Source of the DNA: Caprimulgus europaeus
Taxonomy: Eukaryota; Chordata; Aves; Caprimulgiformes; Caprimulgidae
Assembly (NCBI GenBank): GCA_907165065.1
Contig: OU015524.1
Location: 27,512,295 to 27,576,294 of the forward strand
Reading direction: 5' to 3'
DNA: 64,000 nucleotides
This document shows, piece by piece, positions 1 to 11,300 of the stretch. Below the pieces are notes generated by a model. It saw only the letters and a program-made list of their open reading frames with translations, did no database searches and was not told where the DNA came from. The stretch's first letter is position 1; every line of letters begins with the position of its first letter. The position numbers were made by a program, and so were the translations under genes.

Positions 1-396
1 TTATCTCGCTCGCCCTGCTGCCTGTGCTTGGGCTAGCATGTGGCCGTCCTTGTTGCAAGGACACACCACAGAATAACGTGAACACATTAAACGTGTTTTC
101 CCTTTACAAGGTCTTTGTTGGCTCCCTTGATGTTTCTGCATTTAACTGTGTGCCTCTATTAATAGTTCAACCCTTTTGCCAGCCTGCAGACCTACTTACT
201 GAAGAATGTTATCGCATTTGATGTGTTTTTGTTCTCTTGAACCAAGACCGGTTTAAGCATTAGTTTAACACCAGTAATGTACGTGCTTGGCAGTTTCTGT
301 TTGGATGAATTCCACCTGGTCCCAGTAACAAGTTTTTATTCATTAACTAGTTTGTTTTGAAATATTTCCTATGGACACTTTGATGTGACACAGTTC
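1..396. other. Spacer or intron, no gene seen
   Basis: The only open frame here (plus strand, 65 codons from position 24) has ordinary composition, no domain and no supporting splice sites. I see no promoter-like GC-rich island. On the minus strand an AATAAA lies near 334-340, downstream of the open frame at 397-580; in AT-rich DNA this may be chance. Confidence 0.5.
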
Positions 397-580
397 TCAC
401 ACTTTCCGCGTAAAAAGGTTTTGGAAGTGAGCTTGTTTAAGTTCTTCTGCAGTCAACATGGCTGCAAAGAATTTGTTCAGCTTTTCTGCCATACCTTTAT
501 CTTCCTTTTGTGTTTTCCTCACACCCTGGTCATATCTTATTGCTACAGGCACTAGCACACTTTCTGCTTTTGATATATCT
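397..580 (-). pseudogene. Minus-strand relic resembling a CR1/L2-type LINE ORF2 segment
   Basis: The minus-strand frame stays open to a stop at 397-399 and contains DKGMAEKLNKFF followed by a TAEE patch. This resembles the segment just before the reverse transcriptase core of CR1/L2-like non-LTR retrotransposons, where a pattern of the type AExLNxFFAxxxTxE is common. That family similarity is from memory, not a search. The upstream edge (near 581 on the minus strand) has a pyrimidine run followed by CAG, so it could be read as a splice acceptor, and AATAAA lies about 60 nt past the stop. Alternatives are a genuine terminal exon of a minus-strand gene, or an exonised LINE fragment. No further LINE domains were seen beside it. 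Confidence 0.4.
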
Positions 581-2900
581 GAAAAAAAAACCACTATCAA
601 ATGTAATAAATTATTTAAAATACATTTTTGCTTCTCATAGCTTCCACTAGTTCACTGATCTTACTAAGATTTTTAGTGTTCGTGTGGAAGCCCGTACTTG
701 ATCTTTGAACTTTTAAAAAATTTTGGTTTTGACAACTGCCTACTTAAATTTTATTCTATGGTTTTACACTTGAGAGTGATGCACAATCTGACTTCGTATT
801 TTTCTGTATATAGTGCATAAAGATCATTAACTTTATTATATTTTTACTTGGACTACCATATTGTGGATTAAAGTTTGCTGCTGTTATACATATTTAACTG
901 TTTTAATAGATTGGTGTGCTTTGGAATACCCACCCGGTACCTTTGTTGAACATGCCTTGCCTCAAGCAAGGAAACCGTACTCTCTTTGGAGTCTGTATTC
1001 TCAGTAAGCATATTAATATCTCACCATGATTCAATGTCTTCTTTTACAGTGAAGACATGGAGATGGAAAATTTTCTTGCTAATTACTTCTTAGGCAATGC
1101 TTTGCTGTTCCCAAAGTGACTATAAAATACTCACTGTATAGTCTGTGCTTATTTTACTAAGGGAGACAGTGGAGACACATCATTCTACTCTGTCACTTAA
1201 AATATTTCAAGTGTTGTGGAGTATTAAAAATATTCTAGGCACTAGGTTCAGCACATTTTTTTTTTTTTCACTGAGAACAGTATATTTTGTTATTAAGGTA
1301 AAATAATAAAGTCCTTTGTGCACTCAGTGTTAGGGCTCTGGAACCTTTGGGCTGCTCAGATACCAGCTACCATTTGTGCTTAGCACAGATAAGAATTTGA
1401 AGTAGTTTTCTTAATACATGGAACTAAGTTGTGCATTGTCTGCTGCATTAAAAACATCTGTGAACATACTGAAATACTTATTTCAGTCATTGCTGTGGTT
1501 TCGTGGCCTGTAAGTTTTTTGCACATACCTAGATAGAATACACAGAGATTGTAATTTTTCTCAAATGTAAATTGTTCCATAGGATGTCTTATTCTCTTCA
1601 TGTGTCTGTGTACTCCATATCTTGTGCTTCAATGAAACAAACAAGAGCATTTTTGGTAAAACAGAAGGTGGAGACAAAGTGGAATTACAATTATAATCTG
1701 TTTATAATATCTAGCTCTTGTAAAGTTTGTTAGAAAATGAACATCTGTAAGTGCGCATGTGAAACCTGTACAAAGAAAGGTGTACACATATGTATGTATG
1801 TATATATACGTGGGAAGTAATTCTGTATGAGGGAACTCTAGACCTACACAGTCAACACTGAACAGAATCTCGTACAAAATAGAATATCTGTGTTCAAGGG
1901 ATACTAGAAGCCCTATATGGGGGTTGCTTATGTGCTGTTGGAAGACAGGTAATCCAATCATTCTCAGTAGCTGAAAAGAAAGGTAGCATAGTTCCAGTAG
2001 TCTTGAAACTATTTACTGAAACCTGGTGTCTTGTGAATTTTTGCCTTAGGTTGATTGACTCTGCTGTCTAAGCGTGAACTTCTTCATAGTAACACTTCTG
2101 TGTTCACGCATTTAGACAGATTCTCTGCTTGTGTATTCACAGTGCCTTTTAAGCTGTGAGTTCGTAGTTTCAGCATCAAACTAAGGTAGTTACTGAACTG
2201 CTTATTTCCATTTAGTTTGCAGGGAGCTCCTATCTTTGAGACTTTTGAGCTCTGTTACACTTCGTTACAACTGACCTCTGTTCAAAAGTTTTACAGTAAA
2301 GGGGTTTTGGGGGTTTGTTTGGTTTGTTTGGTTTTTTGTGTTGTTTTGTTTTTTTTTTAAGCTTCATCTTGCCATGATTGCCCCTGTATTCTGTCTTACT
2401 TATTAAGAATTATATGAATCACTGTACAATGTGAGTAATACATGACCAAAACCAGTAGTCCCAACTTTAAATCCGTCTTACCTTTGTATTTCTCCATTTA
2501 GGGCCACACAAGCTTGCAGAATACAATGAAGAATTCCACATAAATTATTTTTAATAGCCAGAGCTGCTTTTTATTTTAGCACTCGTGTTTTCATCTGTGT
2601 TTCATTTGCCTAGCTAGCTGTCTCCAGAAAGACTTTGTAGGCAAAAAATGCAATCAGATTTGTGTTAGAGATTGTATTAACTTTTTTTTTTTTTTTAAAA
2701 CCACATTGCTTGCATGAATGAAGACGTGCCTTGCCTTTAAACATCTATCATTATTAGCGCTGATGAAAAAAAGAGGAATGCGTGCTAAAATGAAAAAATA
2801 AATTTGTGGTAAAAATGTAAGTCAAACTGGTTGGTGCATCCTAATTGTATTTTGTAATGATAGAATATTTAAACTGAGTTTCATTCTTTAAAATTCTCAG
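581..2900. other. Non-coding spacer or intron, with low-complexity tracts
   Basis: No supported gene. It holds a T-run near 1257-1269, a short TGTA/TA tract near 1788-1808, and a T/G-rich low-complexity stretch at about 2300-2360. An acceptor-like TTTTACAG at about 1050 is followed by 22 open codons, but there is no usable donor in a matching phase, so it is not called. Confidence 0.6.
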
Positions 2901-2987
2901 ATGCAGATCGGCATTGTGAAGTTGCTGGAAATCCTCTGAAGATCAAAAGCACCAGAAAACCACTGTCATGTATCATTGGGTATTTAG
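2901..2987 (+). CDS. Internal coding exon A of an unidentified spliced gene
   Basis: The exon is 87 nt, bounded by an acceptor (TTTAAAATTCTCAG) and a donor (TTTAG/GTGGGT). Only one frame is open: two lead bases, 28 codons, one trailing G (phase 1 in, phase 1 out). The peptide is basic and includes the stretch NPLKIKSTRKPLSCIIGYL. The trailing G plus the AG that opens the exon at 8218 form a Glu codon, so the two join cleanly. In the numbering used here these are residues 1-28 of the visible protein. The Lys/Arg-rich content would suit a nuclear or nucleic-acid-associated protein, but that is inference. I do not recognise the family. An earlier weak donor at about 2979 is possible. Confidence 0.6.
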
Positions 2988-5900
2988 GTGGGTATCTGCC
3001 TCCAGAGGAAAAAAATAATCAAATGAAGATTCAGTATTTAGTGATACTTAAAAATCCTGTGTGCATAGAATGAGACATTTATGCCTGGAGTAAAAAGAAA
3101 ACTATAGTGTTAATAAATTAATAAAAATTCTGGTCTGCTATCAGTTGCAGAACTGGATGATTGAACTTGTAGGATGCAGGCAGAAGGGCTGGTTTAAAAT
3201 GGCAGAGTGAAGCCTGGTGTAATTTAGAATGTGAAAAATATTCTGGTATTCTAAATAAATAAGCACTCAAAGGGGAGTTGAGACACTCGGTGTGCTCAGT
3301 GGTGCTCTACTGTGTCCCTTGAATCCACTTGTAATGCTCCCATGTACTTCAAAGGAGCAGACTTCAGCCACAGTGAGATACTGATTTCTTAATTTGATGA
3401 TATAATTTAAAAAATGCAGTGAAATCTGTACTGAGATCATAGCCAGGAGGTCAAAGTACTCACATAAAATAATAGGGAGAGTAGAAATTCTAGTAGTTGT
3501 AATTCCTTATTTAAAACATTAAAGTAGTTCTCTGCAAGGAACCACCACTGATTATTAAATATTTACATAATAATATGAGAGGTGGGTTACCCCAGAGGCT
3601 TTATATTAATCTCAAAAGAGTATAGAAATCAGTCCATTGATCAGAGCAGCAGCAAATAATTTTGCAGTGTGTTATTCCCATTCTACAGAAATAAAGTTGA
3701 GGGTGGAATACAGTTGGAATGTTTTTCTCAAAATGTCAATCAACTGGAGGTTTATTTTGTTCTAGAACAAAGTAAACGATAACAGTCTCTTGACTTACTG
3801 AAATAGAAATCAGCTATTAATGTAGTTATAACCGTTCTTCCAGAACATCACATTTAACAAAATCCAAACTTCAGAACAACGGGTAATGAAGAATTAATGC
3901 CCATTCTCGCTGACTTTTGATTCCTCCTGCCCTGGAGTTTAGGGAAAAAGCCCATGATAATTTCTTACAGGCATCCCAGCTGTGTGCGTTATGAATGTTG
4001 TTCGAGTGAATGAGGAAAGGACTCCTGTGATTGACTTGGTGACGCTGTGTCTGTGGGCGTGGGAGAATCTGGCAAGAGGTGGATGGTTCATCTGGCTGAC
4101 CCCGTTCAGGAAGGCAAAAGAAGAAATGTCAGCTTGTGTAATCTTAGAAGATACTGTGTGGTTTTAGTGCCACGTTACTTAGGTGATGAGGGGTTGTCTT
4201 GATTCCCCTGGGACCATGAGTCTGTAGGTTTAACAAGAGTAAATGGATGAACAGTGTCAGACAGCATTATGTGTACTTAGGTGAGGGTTTTGTAGAAGAT
4301 TAACAGTGCTAAAATGTACCAGGTATCTGTAGAGTCGCTTAGCATTTGTCTGTATGGGGAGTGAAGGTATCTTGCTACAGTTGAAAGTAAATAATAAGTG
4401 TTGCAGGGATGGGAAGTGGACCAGTGTAGTTATGGACATGCAGCTGAGTTAGTTGTATAAGGATGGCTAGAAAATGGCTTTCTGTTTGCAATTTAGCTTG
4501 GTGGTGGTTTTTTTAGTTTAGTTTGTGATGGGTTTTTTGTTTGTTTGAGATATTTGTTTGCATGTTCCAGTGAATAAGTAATGCTGGCATTATTTTTCTC
4601 AAATTTTGGCATTAACTATCATGTCGTAGCTTATACAGAAGGTATTTATTTTAATTTAAAAATTCCTTCCGTGCCATTCCTACAGAAATTTGTTGGTATA
4701 CCGTTAACTACGTTTCTCAGGGCCCTACTGTTCACGGAGCTACTGGTAAGGCAGAGAGGGTTTCAGTGCCCTGCACATCCTGGGTCATTGCTTCCCTCTA
4801 TCCCTGCTCTGTTTCCTGGCTGCTAGTTCCCCAGGTGAGGTAGGTTAAGCATTAAAAAGTAGGCCCTGTCCTCTAGAGAGCTGGGGTTAATCCCCTGTAA
4901 TCTCTTCAGTTGTCACTGTGCTTAATAAACAAACCCTCTAAGGGGAACCCCTGGCTAATTAAATGTCCTGTATTACTTCCTAGTTATGAGGAAACCAGGC
5001 TAACTTTTCCAGCTGGGATGCAGGTTGAGGAAATGAGAGAGAGGTGCAGCTGCCTAAGCACCTCTGGAATCCAGGATGCTTATTTAAGCAACTCAGTAGG
5101 AGACTTTGACTTTTCTTTTTTTTACTTTGATTTTTTTTTTTTTTTTAACCCTAGTGATGTTAGTGGAAATAGAAGTTTTTAGAGTTCTTATTGCTAATTA
5201 CTTGTTTGAGAATGAAACTTGGTCTGATAATAAAGGTTCCTAATAGATTGTTTAAGTATTATTTCTTATTCCTGTTTTCATTTCAGAAATTATTGTATAA
5301 TCCGAATCTGGACAACTGGTTAGTTGTTGTGTGGCTAAAGGGATCATTTGGATTATTTGGATGTTACAGTTTGTTCTGTGAGTTAGAGGTAGGTACAGGT
5401 GACTAGGAGATTTTCAGTGAAGTACTAGGCAATAGAACAAAGATAACAGCAGCAGGAATTAGAAGATCCCTAATTACTGTTATTCCATAATACAGTAATA
5501 TGATAGGGTAATAAAATTCAGGCAAAAACCCTGAAATGCCTCATTATCTCTCTCGGGGGTGATGAAGCAGCTGATCCAAAGCATGCAAATACTTGAAACA
5601 AGTCTCTATGTAGAGGATGAGCGAGTGTACGGTGTAAAGACCTCACAGGGAGGACTCAATCCATTGGGAAGTGATCCTGGCTGTTTAATTAAGTTATTTC
5701 TAGAAGTTAAAAGTAGAGCTTGGTCTTTCTACCTTCCTCTACTGCAGAAAGAGAAAAGACAGCCTTTGTGGTAAACTAAGAGAGGATTACTGACCTCCAG
5801 ACTAAAGAAAAGTTGAAGGAAGAAAATGCTTCCTTCAACTGCTTGCTCATCCTGAAAATACAAAATTATATCTCGTGTACACTGTAGACAGAGGCAATTT

Positions 5901-8217
5901 ACAAGTTCTCATATGTTGATCCAGCTGCTGGGATTATTGTGTGTGCTGCCGGAGCTCTTTGGCAAATAAGATAGTATTTTAATGGTGTTAGCCCTGAAAA
6001 TTAATCATTTCCTTCAGAAAATTGGAAAAGGTTGCCAGATGAACATTTTAGAATCCAAATTCTAATAATCTTCAGCAAACAGTGTAAACCTTTCTATTTC
6101 AGTTGAAAGTTTTGCTTTAACAATCAGTAGAGTTCATAACATAAAGCACATCTCTTACATTTTAGTAAAAATGCAAAATAGATGCTTGTTCCCTACAGCA
6201 TGAAAAATGGGCTGTGCTGGGAGCTTGATGTTCCTAAGCTCTTTTATATGAACAGCAAATGAGTACTGCAGTGAATGGCAGTAAAAGCTCTCATCTTTTC
6301 TCAGTAGTGGTGAGAAGATCGGTGACATCAAACTGGCCTTCACGTGCACGCTCCCAAATCTACAGGGCTGCCCTGAAGCAATTACCTGTACCCAAGCGCT
6401 GTCCTATTCTAACACCTGCCCGTGCATTACCCTACTCTACTTTTTCTAATCTGACCCTCTTGAAGCATCTTGGATGAGGTTGTTCATGCTTTAAGAGTAT
6501 GGTTGCAAGCTCTGAACAAACCAGTGGTTAACAACTGAACAAAGTCTTTTCAAATGTGAAGAAGGCTGTTGGTGTTGCCTCCTCCTGGCATGCTGTTCCC
6601 AGTACAGCCATCCTGTGGCCATCCTACTCCTTTCCACCTGTTGGGATACTGATGAAACTATTTGGCTGTCCTGCCTTTCTATTTCTGCCTTTTCAAGGTT
6701 ATCGTGACTGTTAGGGCAGCGCACTCCCGGCTCCTGCCGCAGCCACGGCCAGTTGCCAGTAGGGCTGGGTGGGCTGGGTGCCCGCGGGCTGCGTGGGAAG
6801 GATTCCCTGAGAGCCAGAGCGTCAGGCTGGGCAGGTGACTGCTTGTATATTGGATTTCCTTGGCATTTGTGAAAGAGGAAAAATCTTCTGTCGCAGTGGA
6901 CTTTGATGTTGTGCAATGGTTTCTGTTTCTCCTGTGTGATAACTGTGAATAGCAGAGACTGGAGAGCCTCCTCCTTGGATACCTGGCCTTAAGTTATTTT
7001 GCATATTCACAGAAAAAAAAAAAAAAAGGAGCATGAATTTTTTTTTACTCTCTTCTAGCTCTTCTTGGACAGTTGACTCTCCTGCTCTGTCTCCCAGCCC
7101 CTCTGCCCGCACCTCTCAGCCCAGAGGTCTCTGAGGTCTCATCTGCTCCGTGCTCTGGCACCAAACAGGTGGCCAGCCATAATCAGGATGAAAGCACCTC
7201 CCAGCCTGCACAGTGCCAGCAGCTGGTGCCCTTTGGCTGTGTCAGAGGGACAGGAACCTGCCCTCCAGCACTCTGACTTCCCTCGCAATTTTTGGTTTAT
7301 CCGAGGACTCACATAGTGGTGGCTTTTTGAACCCAAATGTTTGATGGGAATAAGTTAATTGGTTCAGCAAATTCCTGGTGAAGGACAAGTCAGTGCTACT
7401 GAGGCTTCCTTTTGCTACTTTTATCTGACAGATAATTGAGAAATTTCCATGCAACTGTATCAGCTTTTGGCAAATGCAGCAGCTGCCACCCTGAAGTGTG
7501 CTGGCCAGATGTGTTTCAGTGCCTCTTACCTTTCTTCCTCTGTCTCCAGAATAATCCTACTCCTTGAACCATATTAGATACTCTGGGATGTTTGAAACTC
7601 CCCAATAATGATTCTGTATGGGACTTCAGCAGTACCTGAGGAACCCAGTGTAGTCATAACAATTTTTGCATTCCTGCTGCAGTTTTGGGGTAAATTTAGC
7701 TTTTTAATTTAGCTGCTGTGGCTGGCTCCCTAACTTCTTGCACCTGGCGACTTGTGTTTGAGAAGATCCCATGAAACTTGTTAACTTGTTATTGTAGCAG
7801 AAAATATGGGATAGCTTGAGGTACTGAGGTGATTTCACTGGAGTAAAAGGCTTTTATTTGCTTGCTTAAAAAGCTGTAGGTGTGTAGCTCCAATACAAAT
7901 CTCAAAATGGCAGGAAAATGAAAACACAGAACTGTTTTCAGTATGATTTGTATCATTTCTTCAATCTCTGAAATCCTTACATATCTACACCATAGTACTG
8001 GACTTGGGCAATCTAAAGTTAAATAGATTTTTCTTATTTGGAAGAACTGTGGGTATGAAGACTCCTGTTTGAATTGTTATTCAAGGTCAACACACTCATG
8101 CTGACGAGACTTTCTTTCCTTTCACTAGAAATTTAAATGTAAATTTAATGTTGAATAGACTTTTTTTTTTTTAAACTCAAATCTGTATAATCTCTCTCTC
8201 TCTCTTGTCTCAAACAG
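2988..8217 (+). other. Intron between exons A and B (inferred)
   Basis: This is 5.2 kb of mostly AT-rich sequence. It contains a T-rich tract at about 5113-5150, a perfect small hairpin at 5811-5840, a locally GC-richer pocket at about 6710-7270 with scattered CpGs, and a T-run plus (TC)n tract at 8161-8210 serving as the polypyrimidine tract of the next exon. Several 60-140 codon frames on both strands around 6490-7450 lack recognisable domains. Confidence 0.5.
5811..5840. repeat. Perfect 12-bp hairpin with 6-nt loop
   Basis: AGTTGAAGGAAG at 5811-5822 is the exact reverse complement of CTTCCTTCAACT at 5829-5840, with AAAATG between. The pairing does not extend outward, so the stem is too short for a typical microRNA precursor. 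Confidence 0.8.
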
Positions 8218-8364
8218 AGATTCATCCTGCAGTGAAACCCAATGTAATCAGGTCACCACCAAGCCTTCAAAGTCCAAGTTCAAAACGACTGCTTGCACCT
8301 TCCAGTCATTCTTCATTAAGTATTTTGGGAAAAAGAAACTACAGCCATCATAATGGTCTTGATG
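8218..8364 (+). CDS. Internal coding exon B of the unidentified gene (Ser/Pro-rich)
   Basis: The exon is 147 nt, with a strong acceptor (a long TC tract ending CAAACAG) and a good donor (GATG/GTATGT). Only one frame is open: two lead bases, 48 codons, one trailing G (phase 1 to 1, so skipping it would keep the frame). Residues 30-77 contain 11 serines and 6 prolines, with RSPP and QSPS as possible proline-directed phosphorylation sites, and basic patches SSKR and GKRNYSHH. This composition suggests a disordered regulatory region of a nuclear or cell-cycle type protein; that is inference. The joins on both sides create Glu codons (G+AG). No known domain is visible. It is among the clearest exons in the window. 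Confidence 0.75.
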
Positions 8365-11300
8365 GTATGTGAAGGAATATAAAAGAAAAATTCTTTAAGT
8401 CTCTGAATTGCAAAACTTTTTGTGATGACATTAAATAAGGGGGTACAGACCAACAAATGTGTAAGATATGTTTAGCAGGTTTATCGCATTGTTTCATAAT
8501 GCAATGAATGATGGTGCTTATCCGTTGAATGTGGAGGTATTAATGCCACCTCTTACAAAAATTCATTTTACTGTTTTTCTTACTAATCTTGATATAAAAG
8601 GACAGGAAGGAATAAAACAAATTTGGCAAACGCAGAGGTGCAACATGGGTTTTTTGGTTTATTGCATTGCATTTTTATTTTAAGAAATATTTTGCAGAGA
8701 TATGCAAGACCTTTTGAATTAGTCATAGAATCATGGCAAGGTTTGGGTTGGAAGGGATTTTTAAAGGTCATCTAGTCTTACCTCCCTGAAGTAAGCAGGG
8801 ACATCTTCAACTAGATCAGGTTGCTCAGAGTCCTGTCCAACCTGACCTTGAGTGTTTCCAGGGATGGGATATCTATGACCTCTCTGGGCAACCTGCTCCG
8901 GTGTTCCATCACCCTCATCATAAAAATTTCTTCCTTATATCTAGACTAAGGTTACTCTGTACTGAACCTGCTAGTTTACAGCCAATGTCTTTGCTAGTGT
9001 GTGAGAATTCTAAGTATGGCTTAGTCTGGATTCTCAACAGTGTGGTTGGTGATAGAGGGAAAATAGCTTCTGGCATCTTGCATCCCAAGACCCGTGTCAC
9101 AGAGTCAAACAAGAAGTAGTACTGGCAATAAGGGCTAATGGTAGGCAGGAGCTCCTTAGAAAGTGACTGTTCCTGCACTTACACCACTTGCAGAAGAGGA
9201 ATCAACTTGGGATGTGGTGGTTTCTGTGTAATTGCACTGACACCAGTGTACTGTCTGTGCAATGAAAGGTTTTACCAACCTCCAGAGTTTTTGTGTTACT
9301 ATAAATATACTAAAAAGCTTTTTTGGTTCCAAAATACTATTGATTGTTGCTGGGTTTATTGCATTGTATCAATTAACAGTATCCAGAAAGCCTGCTGTGG
9401 AGGTGATTATATATTCTGTATTTCGGTACATGCTTTGATGAAATGAGCAAGCAAAAATGAGTGCAGTGGGCTTATATTAAGTCTTATCTCTTGCTATTTT
9501 CATCATCTTAATGTTATTGACATAGAAATGTCTGCATGTTCAGGTTTGTTTGGTTTTTTTAACAGTATCAGAAATTTGTTGTAAAGAAACCATATAAATA
9601 TATCTACTTAAGATACACAATAATTTACAGCATTCAAGTAAATGTCACAGGCTTGTGTAAATATATATTTAGATTGACATATTTAAAGTCAGTCTTACTG
9701 CCTAGGTGAATTGAGTGCCACATTTTGACAGAATTTGTTATTACAGAATAATAATTATTGACTCAGAAATAAAGCAGTGTAATATGAACATGGTGCTTCT
9801 TTATGCATATAAAATGAACTGCTTAATCATTTTGTATTGCATCTAGATAGAGAGAAAATCTTGTCATTTGTGTAGTTTCTTGTAGGAGAAACTTTTTCTG
9901 GATGGTCTTAGAAAAGTGTTTTTCCTTTTATTTTCAAACAACAAATCTCACATTCTGTAGGATGGAATGAAAAATGACAGAAAAAAAAAATCAGAGTACC
10001 TTGGGGAGTTTTCATGTAATATACATGTTGGTGCTTTTAACTATTCTGAGATGCAGAATTTCCATTGCTGCTAAAAAGAAAGTCAACACAAGATATTTAA
10101 ATGGTTCTAAGCAGTGAAGACAGTCTCTTTCAAATGGGAAAACTCTGTAAACTCTGTCTTCAGAAAAACACAGTATTGCAGAATGTTATGTGTCGCCAAC
10201 TTTATGACTGGAGTTGACAGTGGGAAGATTTAGGTGTGACTGTAAAGTGCTTTGTAGATATTTTGAATCTAATCTTTAAATTACAGTGTCTGAAATTATT
10301 CCGAGCAATTACTTTCACCCACAAGCTGCTTAACTGTGAGCAACAGTACATCCAAGTAGTCAAGTTTCACATCAGGCTATTGTTTTGGCAGGGTGAGTAA
10401 TGATAATTTTCCATATAGTATTTGGAAAGATGAGGTAAAGATATTTTACATAAATATTATCTCTGTCAACTGGCAGGCATTTCCTTACTTTTACCTACAT
10501 CAGAACCAGGATATCCACAGGATGCCCAAGATATTAACGTCACTAATGAGGTACAGAAATCAGTCTGTGACTGTTGATACTGTTTTCATGACTTGTGGGC
10601 AGAAATAAGAGAACCGGTTGTTCATAACTGAAGAGACTTTAATCAACAGCTACGACCCCACTTCTCTCTTCCTCTTCCCAGGCCTTTAGCGCTGTATTTC
10701 AGACTGAGATGTCCTGATGCCTTCAGGAGAATTCTTTCAACAGTCATTTATCTGTTCCTGAATATACTGAATTATGCAGATGTATCTAAGAATGAGACAG
10801 CAATTTTGGGGTCTGTTTTCCTAGGAACCTACACATCTTTGGCACAGCAAGATGAGAAAGTGGCATGAGCAATCGGCAAAGGGAGAAAGACCTCAAAAAA
10901 AAAGTACCTTCTCTCTTAGATGCTATTTCAGTCAATCCTTCTCTCTCTGCTTATGACTAATAGTATCAGCTGTTGGGGAGATAAGCAAGGAAGAAAGGCT
11001 TGTATTTCACTCCTATTTTTCCGTGGGGAATTTGAGACTCTCCTTTGTCAAACACATGAAAATATAAGCAGCCTAACTGACAAGCAGGGAAACTGAAGCC
11101 TTTTATGCCCCAAATTTTTGTGAAACAGAGAAAACAATTCTAATATGCGCTTTTTCATAATGAACATCTCATAACCCTGTGTCAAAGTATATTAAAAGGA
11201 AGGAGTTTTCACTGTAGGATAGAATTTCTCAGCAGAGGGAATTGTTTTTTTCTCAAAGGTGTCTGGTCATTGTTATACTATTTTTTGGTGGAGATGGAGA

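Noticed and set aside
1629-1961. 110-codon minus-strand frame
   Set aside because: It runs through a TGTA/TA low-complexity tract, giving a YIYIHTYVY stretch typical of translated simple repeats.
2511-2570. Acceptor-like CTCCATTTAG followed by a short open stretch
   Set aside because: No donor in a usable phase before stops in all frames.
5287-5389. Acceptor- and donor-bounded 103-nt stretch (TTTCATTTCAG ... GAG/GTAGGT)
   Set aside because: The open frame is hydrophobic, unlike its neighbours, and 103 nt would break the clean phase match between exons A and B.
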